Assembly (NCBI RefSeq): GCF_004571025.1
Contig: NZ_SPQT01000015.1
Span: forward strand, 62,001-126,000
DNA from: Bradyrhizobium niftali
Lineage (GTDB): Bacteria; Pseudomonadota; Alphaproteobacteria; Rhizobiales; Xanthobacteraceae
Direction of reading: 5' to 3'
Length of the DNA: 64,000 nucleotides
Part shown: piece by piece, positions 9,141-18,165 of the stretch
How positions within the stretch are numbered: the stretch's first letter is position 1
Layout: every line of letters begins with the position of its first letter
Position numbers and translations under genes: made by a program
The notes under the pieces: generated by a model
Database searches by the model: none
Told to the model about the DNA's origin: nothing
What the model saw: only the letters and a program-made list of their open reading frames with translations

Positions 9141-10782
9141 AGACACGCTCCTTGAAGGGTTCGACGCCGAGGCGCTTCACCGTGTCGATGAACAGCTCCT
9201 CCGGACGCTCGCGCAGCGCGAGATAGGCTTCCACGATGTCCTCGACGACGTCGGCGACCTCGTCGAACTTGACGCCGGGGCCGATCAGATTGCCGAGCGC
9301 GGCGCCCTCGTCGGCGCGGCCGCCGATGGTGATCTGGTAAACCTCCTCGCCGTTCTTCTCGACGCCGAGGATGCCGATATGGCCGACATGGTGATGGCCG
9401 CAGGCATTGATGCAGCCCGAGATGTTGATGTGCAGCCGGCCGATCAGGTTGGCGAGCTCGTGATTGGCGAAGCGCCGCGTCAGCTCCTGCGCGATCGGGA
9501 TCGAGCGCGCATTCGCCAGCGAGCAATAGTCGAGCCCCGGGCAGGCGATGATGTCGGTGATCAGATTGACGTTCGGGGTCGCCAGCCCGAGCTTGTCCAG
9601 CGCCTTCCACAGCGCCGGCAGGTCGCGCTTGGCGACGTGCGGCAGCGCCAGATTCTGCTCGTGGCCGACGCGGATTTCGCCGAAGGAATATTTGTCGGCG
9701 AGATCGGCGAGCGCATCCATCTGCTCGGCGGTGGCATCACCCGGAGGCGCGCCGATCGGCTTCAGCGAGATCGTGACGATGGAATAGCCCGGGTTCTTGT
9801 GCGCGGCGACGGAGTTCTTGCGCCATGCTTCGAAATCAGGATCGGCCGCGGCCTGCCGCAGTTCGTCCGGCATGTGCGGCAGCTTCTCGTACGCCGGATA
9901 GATGAAGCGCGAGCGGATGTCCTCGATCACCTCGTCGTCGATCTGGAGCGAGGAGTTGCGGATGTGCTGCCACTCGTCCTCGACCTCGCGGGAGAATTTC
10001 TCGATGCCGAGCTCGTGCACCAGGATCTTGATACGGGCCTTGTAGATGTTGTCGCGGCGGCCGTACTGGTTGTAGACGCGCAGGATGGCCTCGATGTAGC
10101 TGAGGAGATCGCGGCCGTGCACGAAGTGCTTGATGGTCTTGCCGATGAACGGCGTGCGGCCGAGACCGCCGCCGACCAGGACCTCGAAGCCGGTTTCGCC
10201 CTTCTCGTTCTTGATCAGGCGCAGGCCGATATCGTGGACCTTGATCGCGGCGCGGTCGTGGTCCGACGCGGTGATCGCGATCTTGAACTTGCGCGGCAGG
10301 AACGAGAATTCCGGATGCAGCGTGGTGTGCTGGCGGATCAGCTCCGACCAGATGCGGGGATCCTCGATCTCGCCGGGCGCGACGCCGGCCCACTGGTCAG
10401 AGGTGACGTTGCGCATGTTGTTGCCGGAGGTCTGCATCGCGTGGATGCCGACCTCGGCGAGATCGGCCAACGCGTCCGGCAGGTCCGACAGCTTGATCCA
10501 GTTGAACTGGATGTTCTGGCGCGTGGTGAAATGGCCGTAGCCCCGGTCGTATTTGCGCGCGACATGGGCGAGCGCCCGCAACTGGTTCGACGCCAGCGTG
10601 CCGTAGGGAATCGCGACGCGAAACATGTAGGCGTGGAGTTGCAGATAGACGCCGTTCTGCAGGCGCAGCATCTTGAATTCGTCCTCGGTGAGCTCGCCGG
10701 AGAGGCGCCGCTTCACCTGATCGCGGAATTCCGAGACGCGCTCGTTGACCAGCGTGCGGTCGATTTCGTCGTAAGCGTACAT
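9127..10782 (-). CDS. cysI: Sulfite reductase hemoprotein (siroheme/[4Fe-4S])
   Basis: This is a 551-residue siroheme reductase with the duplicated nitrite/sulfite reductase fold. The cluster and siroheme ligands are Cys414, Cys420, Cys457 and Cys461 (C-x5-C and C-x3-C), within CPGLDYCSLANAR and GCINACGHHH. It reduces sulfite to sulfide with six electrons. No CysJ-like flavoprotein is nearby, so a ferredoxin-type donor is probable. A nitrite reductase role cannot be excluded from sequence, but the neighbours cysG, cysH and DUF934 favour sulfite. Confidence 0.92.
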   Translation of the reverse strand: MYAYDEIDRTLVNERVSEFRDQVKRRLSGELTEDEFKMLRLQNGVYLQLHAYMFRVAIPYGTLASNQLRALAHVARKYDRGYGHFTTRQNIQFNWIKLSDLPDALADLAEVGIHAMQTSGNNMRNVTSDQWAGVAPGEIEDPRIWSELIRQHTTLHPEFSFLPRKFKIAITASDHDRAAIKVHDIGLRLIKNEKGETGFEVLVGGGLGRTPFIGKTIKHFVHGRDLLSYIEAILRVYNQYGRRDNIYKARIKILVHELGIEKFSREVEDEWQHIRNSSLQIDDEVIEDIRSRFIYPAYEKLPHMPDELRQAAADPDFEAWRKNSVAAHKNPGYSIVTISLKPIGAPPGDATAEQMDALADLADKYSFGEIRVGHEQNLALPHVAKRDLPALWKALDKLGLATPNVNLITDIIACPGLDYCSLANARSIPIAQELTRRFANHELANLIGRLHINISGCINACGHHHVGHIGILGVEKNGEEVYQITIGGRADEGAALGNLIGPGVKFDEVADVVEDIVEAYLALRERPEELFIDTVKRLGVEPFKERVYATR

Positions 10783-10810
10783 GAAGAATGCCCTACAGCT
10801 CTGCCAACGT

Positions 10811-11119
10811 TCAGACGGGCAAGCCGATCGTCACGCCATCGCGGCGAATCTGCTCACGCAGATTACCCGGCAGGATCTTGCCGGCCTCGTCGACTTGCAC
10901 CGGCGCGATATAGGGGCCGATCGCGCCGACGTCATCGGCCACGGCCTCGGCGAGCAACGCTTTCGCGTCGTCCGAGTTTCGCACGATCGCGGCATCGGTC
11001 AGTTCCACGGACCAGCCCCTGGCAGCAGTGCGATAGACGACGACGCCGTCCCAGGTCCGGTTGGCGGTCACAACGGAGGGACCCGTAATTTTCAGTTTTT
11101 GTTGCAGAGGAGAGGTCAT
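10811..11119 (-). CDS. DUF2849 protein
   Basis: This 102-residue soluble protein fits the DUF2849 family, typically found between siroheme synthase and the sulfite/nitrite reductase gene in alphaproteobacteria. It has no known catalytic motif. Its start overlaps the cysG stop (ATGA) and cysI follows after 28 bases, so it is co-transcribed with both. A role as a small partner or electron-transfer accessory of CysI is a guess from position only. Confidence 0.85.
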   Translation of the reverse strand: MTSPLQQKLKITGPSVVTANRTWDGVVVYRTAARGWSVELTDAAIVRNSDDAKALLAEAVADDVGAIGPYIAPVQVDEAGKILPGNLREQIRRDGVTIGLPV

Positions 11120-12540
11120 TCGGCAGCATCCAATAGGTCGGAGATGATTTGCTTGGGTGTTTGGCGGCGAAGCGAGCCGGCATGCCGGACCACGTCACCG
11201 ATGATGAGGATGGCGGGACCGCCATGGGTCCGCCGCACGAGCTCGGGCAGGTCGCGCAACGTGCCGATCGCGCCTTGCGCATCCGGCCGCGTGACGCGGG
11301 CGAACACACCGACCGGCGTTTCCGGCGAGCGGCCGGCGGCGAACAGGCCGGCGCGGACGGCGGGTGCCGCGGTCATGCCCATGTAGACGACGACGGTCAT
11401 TTTGGTGTCGGTCAGCGTCGACCAGTCCACGGCTTCCGCATCGCGCGCCTTGTGCGCGGTGAGGAAGGTGATGCGGGTCGCTTCATGACGATAGGTGAGC
11501 GGCACCTCGAAATCGGCGGCACCGCCGAGCCCGGCGGTGATGCCGGGAATGATCGAATAGGCAACGCCCGCCGTGCGCAGCGCTTCGACTTCCTCGCCGC
11601 CGCGGCCGAACACGAAGGGATCGCCGCCCTTCAGCCGCACCACGCGCTGGCCGGATTGCGCGGCCTCGATCATGCGCTTGTTGATGGCGTCCTGGCCGAT
11701 ACCGGGCTTGCCGACGCGGCGGCCGACCGCAACGCGCGTGGTGTCGCGGCGGATGCGGTCGAGAATTTCAGGCGAGACCAGCTCGTCATGGAAGACGATG
11801 TCGGCGTCCTGGAGCGCACGCAGCGCCTTGATGGTGAGGAGATCGGGATCGCCCGGGCCGGCGCCGACCAGCGCAACCGAGCCTTCCGGCTTGTCGGCAC
11901 GCGCGAATTCGGAGGGATTTGAGATAGCCTTGAGCGCCGCATCCGCCTCGCCCTTGCGGCCGGCGAGCACGGAGGCGCCGATCGGGCCGTCGATGACGCG
12001 CTCCCAGAAGCGACGGCGCAGCGGAAACTCGGCAATGCGCTCGTTGATGGATTTGCGGAAACCGCCGATGAACTCGGCGAGTTCGCCGATGCGCGCCGGC
12101 AGCAGCGCCTCGATCTTCTCGCGTACGCGCCGCGCCACCACCGGGGACGTGCCACCAGTGCCGACCGCGACCACAACATCGCCGCGATCGACAATGGCCG
12201 GGAAGATGAAGCTGGAATGCTCGAGATCGTCCATGACGTTGACCGGCAGGCCGAGCGCCTTCGCCCGCGCCGACATCGCAACGCCGACATCGCCCGCACC
12301 CGCGCAGACGATGGCGATGACGCCTGAGAGGTCGGCGGTGAGCGGATCGCCGGTCGCGATCTCAACGCGCGCAGCGTCCTCGGAGCTGAGGGTCAGATCC
12401 CGATTGCCATCGATCGCATGCACGCGGATGCGCGCGCCGGCCGCAGTGAGCACGCGCAGCTTGGCGCGCAAAAGCTCACCCGCGCCGATGAGAACCACCG
12501 GACCGGCCTTGAGATCGAGGAACACGGGCAAGAACCGCAT
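11116..12540 (-). CDS. cysG: Siroheme synthase (multifunctional CysG)
   Basis: The protein has 474 residues. The N-terminal half (about 1-215) is the precorrin-2 dehydrogenase/sirohydrochlorin ferrochelatase, with a Rossmann start (GPVVLIGAGELLRAKLRV). The C-terminal half (from about 220) is uroporphyrinogen-III methyltransferase, with the VALVGAGPGDPDLLT and VVRLKGGDPFVFGRGGEE signatures. It makes the siroheme of CysI from uroporphyrinogen III. It is first in the minus-strand operon and divergent from cysD across a 143-bp AT-rich control region. Confidence 0.95.
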   Translation of the reverse strand: MRFLPVFLDLKAGPVVLIGAGELLRAKLRVLTAAGARIRVHAIDGNRDLTLSSEDAARVEIATGDPLTADLSGVIAIVCAGAGDVGVAMSARAKALGLPVNVMDDLEHSSFIFPAIVDRGDVVVAVGTGGTSPVVARRVREKIEALLPARIGELAEFIGGFRKSINERIAEFPLRRRFWERVIDGPIGASVLAGRKGEADAALKAISNPSEFARADKPEGSVALVGAGPGDPDLLTIKALRALQDADIVFHDELVSPEILDRIRRDTTRVAVGRRVGKPGIGQDAINKRMIEAAQSGQRVVRLKGGDPFVFGRGGEEVEALRTAGVAYSIIPGITAGLGGAADFEVPLTYRHEATRITFLTAHKARDAEAVDWSTLTDTKMTVVVYMGMTAAPAVRAGLFAAGRSPETPVGVFARVTRPDAQGAIGTLRDLPELVRRTHGGPAILIIGDVVRHAGSLRRQTPKQIISDLLDAAE

Positions 12541-12568
12541 ACGATACTCGCTTCCCCCACATCCGGGG

Positions 12569-12660
12569 TTGACTGGAATTATTTTCTATATATGTGTCGT
12601 TTCGAGCGCGCAAAGAGAAAATTTTTTCTTCTCTTCTGCGCTGCAACTATAGAATTTTCG
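12569..12660. promoter_or_regulatory. Divergent control region between cysG and cysD
   Basis: This gap is strikingly AT-rich compared with its surroundings. It holds a 23-bp imperfect palindrome (AAGAGAAAA/TTTTCTTCTCTT, 12613-12635) flanked by two inverted copies of a TTCTATA-containing element (around 12577-12590 and 12647-12660). A TTGACT box at 12569-12574 could be a -35. The symmetry suggests an operator shared by both sulfate assimilation operons; the regulator is unknown. Confidence 0.5.
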
Positions 12661-12683
12661 CCTCCAAACGCAAAGTGGCAGAG

Positions 12684-13580
12684 ATGCATCTTCTCAAGGA
12701 CGATTCCGCAGCTGTCGGAGTGAGCAGCCCCGCCCTCGTCGGACGCTCGGGCTCGCAAGAATTTTCTGCTGATGTTGCGCCCAGCATGGACCATCTGGAC
12801 CAGCTCGAGGCACAGAGCATCTACATTTTCCGCGAGGCCTTCGCCCGCCTGAAGAAGATCGCCCTGCTGTGGTCGCTCGGCAAGGACTCCAACGTCATGA
12901 TCTGGCTGGCGCGCAAGGCGTTCTTCGGCCGCATGCCGTTCCCGGCCCTCCATGTCGACACCGGCAAGAAGTTTCCGGAGATGTATCGCTTCCGCGATCA
13001 TTACGGCAAGGAGTGGGACCTCGACCTGCGCGTCGAGCCCTGCCCGCCCATCGATGCCGTCGACCCAACGCTGCCGCCGGCCGCCCGTTCCGCCGCGCGC
13101 AAGACCGAAGGTCTCAAGATGGCACTCGGCAAATACGGCTTCGACGGCCTGATCGCCGGCATCCGCCGCGACGAGGAGGCCACCCGCGCCAAGGAGCGCG
13201 TGTTCTCGCCGCGCGGCCTCGAAGGCAATTGGGACGTGCGCGACCAGCCGCCTGAGTTCTGGGATCATTTCAACGCCTCGCCGCCGCAAGGCGCGCATTT
13301 GCGCATCCATCCGATCCTGCATTGGACCGAGGCCGACATCTGGGCCTACACCAAGCGCGAGAACATCCCGATCATCCCGCTCTATCTGTCGCAGAACGGC
13401 AAGCGCTACCGCTCGCTGGGCGATCAGGACATCACCAACCCGGTCGTTTCGACCGCGTCGACCATCGACGAGATCCTGGTCGAGCTCGAGCAGACCAAGG
13501 TGCCGGAGCGCGCGGGACGCGCGCTCGACCACGAGACCGAAGACGCCTTCGAGCGTCTGCGCGTCGCCGGCTATCTCTGA
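12684..13580 (+). CDS. cysD: Sulfate adenylyltransferase small subunit
   Basis: This is a PAPS-reductase-fold ATP sulfurylase subunit with the ATP-binding WSLGKDSNVM motif (SxGKDS) and the conserved DTGKKFPEMYRFRD and GIRRDEEATRAKER stretches. With CysN it makes APS from ATP and sulfate. The ATG at 12684 gives 298 residues; a second ATG at 12786 (MDHLDQLEAQ) would remove a non-conserved leader and matches the usual start of the family better. Neither has a strong ribosome site. cysNC follows 20 bases downstream. Confidence 0.93.
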   Translation: MHLLKDDSAAVGVSSPALVGRSGSQEFSADVAPSMDHLDQLEAQSIYIFREAFARLKKIALLWSLGKDSNVMIWLARKAFFGRMPFPALHVDTGKKFPEMYRFRDHYGKEWDLDLRVEPCPPIDAVDPTLPPAARSAARKTEGLKMALGKYGFDGLIAGIRRDEEATRAKERVFSPRGLEGNWDVRDQPPEFWDHFNASPPQGAHLRIHPILHWTEADIWAYTKRENIPIIPLYLSQNGKRYRSLGDQDITNPVVSTASTIDEILVELEQTKVPERAGRALDHETEDAFERLRVAGYL

Positions 13581-13600
13581 CCTCAGGACGCAACGCGGCC

Positions 13601-15517
13601 ATGAACATGATCGTCACCCCCGCTTCGCCCGCGACCCCGAACGGCACTACGCGCCCGCAGGTCCGCATCGTCATCGTCGGCCATGTCGACCACGGCAAGT
13701 CGACGCTGGTCGGCCGCCTGCTGCACGAGACCGGCAGCCTGCCCGACGGCAAGCTGGAGATGCTGAAGGCCGTCAGCGCGCGGCGCGGCATGCCCTTCGA
13801 ATGGTCGTTCCTGCTCGACGCGCTCCAGACCGAGCGCGACCAGGGCATCACCATCGACACCACGCAGATCCGCTTCCGCACCAATTCGCGTGACATCGTG
13901 CTGATCGACGCGCCCGGCCATGCCGAATTCCTGCGCAACATGATCACCGGCGCCTCGCAGGCCGACGGCGCGGTGCTGATCATCGACGCGCTCGAAGGCG
14001 TGCGCGACCAGACGAGGCGGCACGGCTATCTCCTGCATCTGCTCGGCGTGAAGCAGGTCGCGATCGTCGTCAACAAGATGGACCGCGTGGATTTCTCCGC
14101 CGAGCGTTTCAAGGAGATCAGTGACGAGATTTCGGCGCATCTGCAAAGCCTCGGCGTGACGCCGACGGCCGTGATCCCGATTTCCGCACGCGACGGCGAC
14201 GGCGTCGCGATGCGCACCGACCGCATCGGCTGGTACAAGGGACCGACCGTGGTCGAGGCGCTGGACCAGCTCGAGCCGGCGCGGCCGCTGGAAGCGCTGG
14301 CGCTGCGACTGCCGGTGCAGGCGATCTACAAGTTCGACGACCGCCGCATCGTGGCGGGCCGCATCGAATCCGGCAGCCTGATTGCCGGCGACGAGATCGT
14401 GATCATGCCGGCCGGCAAGATCGCCAGGATCAAGACGGTCGAGAGCTGGCCGGCAACGCCGATTGCCGGACGTCAGGGCGCGGGCCGCTCGGTCGGCATC
14501 ACGCTCGACCGCGAATTGTTCATCGAGCGCGGCGACATCGTCGCGCATACAGGCAGTGCCCCGCGCGAGACGCGCCGTCTGCGCGCGCGCATCTTCTGGC
14601 TGCACGACAAGCCGCTGGCCAAGGGCGACCAGCTCCTGGTCCGCTGCGGACCGAAGGAAAGCCGCGCCACCGTCGTCGCCATCGAGAAGGCGGTCGATCC
14701 CGGCGAATTGTCGAGCGTCGAGAACAAGGCGATCGGCCGCAACCATGTCGGCGAGATCGACATCTCTCTTTCGAATCCGATTGCCACCGATCCCTACACC
14801 GAGAATCCGCGTACCGGACGTCTCGTGATCGAGGTTTCCGGGCGCATCGCCGGCGGCGGCCTCGTGCTGTCGGTCGATGCCGGCCAGCGCGCCGAGCCCG
14901 TGGACATCGTGCCGGTGGAATCGGCGCTGCGGCTGGATGAGCGCTCCGCGCGCTACCGCCACAACGGTGCCGTGGTCTGGCTCACGGGCCTGCCGGCCTC
15001 CGGCAAGTCGACGCTGGCGAAGGCGCTGGAACGGCGGCTGTTCACCAATGGCGGCTCGCCGATCCTGCTCGACGGCGACACGCTGCGCGCAGGCCTCAAC
15101 AGCGATCTCGGCTTCTCCGCCGCCGACCGCAGCGAGAACATCCGCCGCCTGGCTGAAGTCGCGACGCATCTCGCCCGCAACGGCCACATCGCGATCGTCG
15201 CCGCCGTCTCGCCCGCCCGCGAGGACCGCGCCACCGCGCGCCGCATCGCCGACACCGCGTTCCGCGAGATCCATGTCGCGACACCGGCCGGCGTCTGCGA
15301 GGAGCGCGACCCCAAGGGCCACTACAAGAAGGCCCGCGCCGGCGCGCTGGCGTCGTTCACCGGAATCGGCAACGACTACGAGGCGCCGCAAGCGGCCGAG
15401 CTCGTGATCGACACGTCGACACGGACAGTCGCCGAGGCGGTAGACGAGATCGAACAGATGCTGAAGACATCAGGCGTGCTGTTCGACGAAGTCGTGGATC
15501 TCGCCGCGAATATCTGA
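13601..15517 (+). CDS. cysNC: Bifunctional sulfate adenylyltransferase GTPase subunit/APS kinase
   Basis: This is a 638-residue fusion. The N-terminal translation-factor-type GTPase has GHVDHGKS (27-34), DAPGHAEF and NKMD. The C-terminal APS kinase starts at about residue 450, with the P-loop GLPASGKST near 463-471. The GTPase drives ATP sulfurylase with CysD and the kinase makes PAPS. The same fusion is known as NodQ in rhizobia that sulfate nodulation factors, but no nod genes are present here, so a housekeeping copy is likely. The ATG follows the cysD stop by 20 bases. Confidence 0.94.
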   Translation: MNMIVTPASPATPNGTTRPQVRIVIVGHVDHGKSTLVGRLLHETGSLPDGKLEMLKAVSARRGMPFEWSFLLDALQTERDQGITIDTTQIRFRTNSRDIVLIDAPGHAEFLRNMITGASQADGAVLIIDALEGVRDQTRRHGYLLHLLGVKQVAIVVNKMDRVDFSAERFKEISDEISAHLQSLGVTPTAVIPISARDGDGVAMRTDRIGWYKGPTVVEALDQLEPARPLEALALRLPVQAIYKFDDRRIVAGRIESGSLIAGDEIVIMPAGKIARIKTVESWPATPIAGRQGAGRSVGITLDRELFIERGDIVAHTGSAPRETRRLRARIFWLHDKPLAKGDQLLVRCGPKESRATVVAIEKAVDPGELSSVENKAIGRNHVGEIDISLSNPIATDPYTENPRTGRLVIEVSGRIAGGGLVLSVDAGQRAEPVDIVPVESALRLDERSARYRHNGAVVWLTGLPASGKSTLAKALERRLFTNGGSPILLDGDTLRAGLNSDLGFSAADRSENIRRLAEVATHLARNGHIAIVAAVSPAREDRATARRIADTAFREIHVATPAGVCEERDPKGHYKKARAGALASFTGIGNDYEAPQAAELVIDTSTRTVAEAVDEIEQMLKTSGVLFDEVVDLAANI

Positions 15518-15564
15518 CGGCCGCGCTTTCGCTGGTTCGCTCGCAGCATCCGCGCATGCAGTGC

Positions 15565-15713
15565 GTTCGCTCCCCCTTGCGGGGGAGGGTTAGGGAGGGG
15601 GGGCCGCACGGCACACTCTCTCATGTGAGCAAGAATTCCGCTCGACTCGGGACACAAGTTTTCCTGGGCTACCCCGCTCCCCCGCCCTCCCCCGCAAGGG
15701 GGGAGGGAGCGCA
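15565..15713. repeat. Inverted pair of C-rich/G-rich repeat arms
   Basis: The left arm begins CTCCCCCTTGCGGGGGAGGG and the right arm has CCCTCCCCCGCAAGGGGG; the arms are inverted copies about 80 bases apart. Each arm is itself a hairpin. The layout, two self-complementary arms in opposite orientation around a short unrelated core, matches miniature palindromic elements of Bradyrhizobium-like genomes. No open frame is inside. Confidence 0.75.
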
Positions 15714-15797
15714 TTTGTGCGTGTGGCAGGCAGTCGGACTCGATCGTGTAAAACGAGCTGCCGCCCGCACCTTTTCTTGACATTTTGACAAACCCCT

Positions 15798-15840
15798 GGG
15801 GGTCTTCTCACCGCCCCGTTTTTGGGGCTAATAGGACCCC
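15798..15840 (+). promoter_or_regulatory. Nested stem-loop in the malate synthase leader
   Basis: An outer stem GGGGTC (15799-15804) with GACCCC (15835-15840) encloses an inner hairpin GCCCC (15813-15817) with GGGGC (15824-15828) and a GTTTTT loop. A CCCC run just upstream (15793-15796) could compete for the GGGG strand. The structure ends about 84 bases before the start codon. Whether it is transcribed and acts as a leader switch or a DNA operator is unknown. Confidence 0.4.
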
Positions 15841-15923
15841 GAAAGCCGCTCCCTTGAAGCGCATTTTGCTGCTGTCGGGTCAAAGCAGCCAAAAAACAGC
15901 CATTTCCAACAAGAAAGACCATC

Positions 15924-18089
15924 ATGAAACGCGTCGACGCCCACGGATTGAAGATCGCTCCCGTCCTGTTTGACTTCATCGCCAAGGAAGCGGCCCCGAA
16001 AACGGGGATCGCGCCGGATGCGTTCTGGGCCGGGGTTGCCGCCATCATCAAGGACCTCGGGCCGAAGAACCGGGCGCTGCTCGCGGCGCGCGACACGCTG
16101 CAAGCCAAGATCGACGACTGGCACCGCGCGGGCAAGGGCAAGGCGTTCGACCTCAATGCCTATACCGCCTTCCTGAAGGAGATCGGCTATCTCGTCCCGG
16201 AGCCGGCGACGCAGAAGGTCGAGACCGCCAATGTGGACGAGGAGATCGGCAAGATCTGCGGCCCGCAGCTCGTCGTGCCCCTCACCAATGCGCGCTATGC
16301 GCTGAACGCGGCGAACGCGCGCTGGGGCTCGCTCTATGACGCCTTCTACGGCACCGACGCCATCCCGCACGATCCGTCCGAGAGCGGCAAGGGCTACAAC
16401 AAGGCGCGCGGCGACAAGGTGATCGCGAAGGCCAAGTCCTTCCTCGACGCCGCCGTGCCGCTCGCGACCGGCAGCCACACCGACGTCACCGCCTACAGCG
16501 TCGTCGCGGGCCAGCTCGCGGTGAAGCTGAAGAGCGGCAATGCGACCGCGCTGAAGAACGCGGCGCAGTTTGCCGGCTTCCAGGGCGATGCGGCCGCGCC
16601 GAGCGCGGTGCTGCTCGTCAACAACGGCCTGCATGTCGAGGTGACGATCAACCGCAGCAGCGCGATCGGCAAGGACGATCCCGCCGGCGTCGCCGACATG
16701 GTCATGGAGGCCGCGGTCTCGACCATTCTCGACATGGAGGACTCGGTCGCCGCGGTCGACGCCGAGGACAAGGTGCTGGTCTACCGCAACACGCTCGGCC
16801 TGATGAACGGCACGCTCTCGGCTGACTTCGAGAAGGGCGGCAAGACGCTGACGCGTTCGCTCAACGCCGACCGCAGCTACAAGACGCCGGACGGCAAGGG
16901 CGAGGTCAAGCTGCACGGCCGCAGCCTGCTGCTGATGCGCAATTGCGGTCACCACATGTTCACCGACGCGGTGCTGGACGAAAAGGGCGAGGAGATCCCG
17001 GAGGGCCTGTTAGATGCCGCCGTCTCCGGCCTGCTCGCCATCCACGACCTCAAAGGCAACTCCAAGGTCAAGAACAGCCGCACCGGCTCGGCCTATATCG
17101 TCAAGCCGAAGATGCACGGCCCGGACGAAGTGTCGTTCACGTGCGAGATTTTCGACCACGTCGAGAAGATGCTCGGCCTGCCGGAGAATACGCTCAAGGT
17201 CGGCATCATGGACGAGGAGCGCCGCACCACCGTCAACCTCAAGGCCTGCATCCAGCGCGCTTCCAAGCGCATCATGTTCATCAACACCGGCTTCCTCGAC
17301 CGCACCGGCGACGAGATCCACACCTCGATGGAAGCGGGCCCCATGATCCGCAAGAACGAGATGAAGGCGCAGGCCTGGATCAAGGCCTACGAGGACTGGA
17401 ACGTCGACATGGGCCTGATCGACGGGTTGCCCGGTCATGCCCAGATCGGCAAGGGCATGTGGGCTGCGCCCGACAAGATGGCCGACATGCTTCAACAGAA
17501 GCTCGCGCATCCGCAGGCCGGCGCCACCACTGCGTGGGTCCCCTCGCCGACCGCCGCGACGCTGCACGCGCTGCACTACCATCAGGTCAACGTCATCGCG
17601 CGCCAGGAGGAGCTGACCAAGGGCGGGCCGCGCGCGAAGCTGTCCGACATCCTCACCATTCCGGTGTCGAAGTCGAACTGGGCGCCCGACGACGTCAAGC
17701 AGGAGATCGATAACAACTGCCAGGGCATCCTCGGCTATGTCGTGCGCTGGATCGACCAGGGCGTCGGCTGCTCCAAGGTGCCCGACATCCACGATGTCGG
17801 CCTGATGGAAGACCGCGCCACCTTGCGCATCTCCAGCCAGCACCTCGCCAACTGGCTGCACCAGGGCGTCATCACCGAGGCGCAGGTGATGGAGTCGCTG
17901 AAGCGCATGGCCGTCGTCGTCGACAAGCAGAACGCGGGCGATGCCATCTACAAGCCGATGGCGCCCGCCTTCGACGGTGTCGCCTTCAAGGCCGCCTGCG
18001 ACCTCATCTTCAAGGGCCGCGAGCAGCCGAACGGCTACACCGAGTACATCCTCACCGCGCGCCGCCGCGAGGCGAAGGCAGCGGGGTAA
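15924..18089 (+). CDS. glcB: Malate synthase G
   Basis: This 721-residue protein has the full length of the G-type malate synthase, which condenses glyoxylate with acetyl-CoA to malate. Recognisable parts are the MEDSVAAVDAEDK catalytic-barrel motif, GRSLLLMRNCGHHM, and the C-terminal LRISSQHLANWLHQG plug. It serves the glyoxylate shunt or glycolate use; no isocitrate lyase is in the window. The ATG is preceded by AAGAAAG about nine bases upstream. It is a single-gene unit ending at a strong terminator. Confidence 0.96.
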   Translation: MKRVDAHGLKIAPVLFDFIAKEAAPKTGIAPDAFWAGVAAIIKDLGPKNRALLAARDTLQAKIDDWHRAGKGKAFDLNAYTAFLKEIGYLVPEPATQKVETANVDEEIGKICGPQLVVPLTNARYALNAANARWGSLYDAFYGTDAIPHDPSESGKGYNKARGDKVIAKAKSFLDAAVPLATGSHTDVTAYSVVAGQLAVKLKSGNATALKNAAQFAGFQGDAAAPSAVLLVNNGLHVEVTINRSSAIGKDDPAGVADMVMEAAVSTILDMEDSVAAVDAEDKVLVYRNTLGLMNGTLSADFEKGGKTLTRSLNADRSYKTPDGKGEVKLHGRSLLLMRNCGHHMFTDAVLDEKGEEIPEGLLDAAVSGLLAIHDLKGNSKVKNSRTGSAYIVKPKMHGPDEVSFTCEIFDHVEKMLGLPENTLKVGIMDEERRTTVNLKACIQRASKRIMFINTGFLDRTGDEIHTSMEAGPMIRKNEMKAQAWIKAYEDWNVDMGLIDGLPGHAQIGKGMWAAPDKMADMLQQKLAHPQAGATTAWVPSPTAATLHALHYHQVNVIARQEELTKGGPRAKLSDILTIPVSKSNWAPDDVKQEIDNNCQGILGYVVRWIDQGVGCSKVPDIHDVGLMEDRATLRISSQHLANWLHQGVITEAQVMESLKRMAVVVDKQNAGDAIYKPMAPAFDGVAFKAACDLIFKGREQPNGYTEYILTARRREAKAAG

Positions 18090-18108
18090 TCCTGGTTCGA
18101 CGAATGTC

Positions 18109-18139
18109 AAAAGTCCCGGCCTGCGCCGGGACTTTTTTG
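18109..18139 (+). terminator. Intrinsic terminator after glcB
   Basis: A perfect hairpin AAAAGTCCCGGC-ctgc-GCCGGGACTTTTTT with its own U-tract begins 20 bases after the malate synthase stop codon. Confidence 0.92.
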
Positions 18140-18165
18140 TTGGGCGAAACGTCGCGGCGCGAGGA

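Larger units (their letters stand above)
15518..15923. other. Intergenic region between cysNC and malate synthase
   Basis: No credible gene is present in these 406 bases. The first half holds a repeat pair (15565-15713, listed separately). The second half is the probable promoter and leader of the malate synthase gene, with a TTGACA at about 15774-15779, a nested stem-loop at 15798-15840, and then an A-rich stretch containing AAGAAAG before the start codon. Confidence 0.6.

Noticed and set aside
8935..11088. 717-codon plus-strand open frame opposite the cysI region
   Set aside because: It is antisense to DUF934, cysI and DUF2849, whose cofactor motifs are intact. The frame has no recognisable domain.
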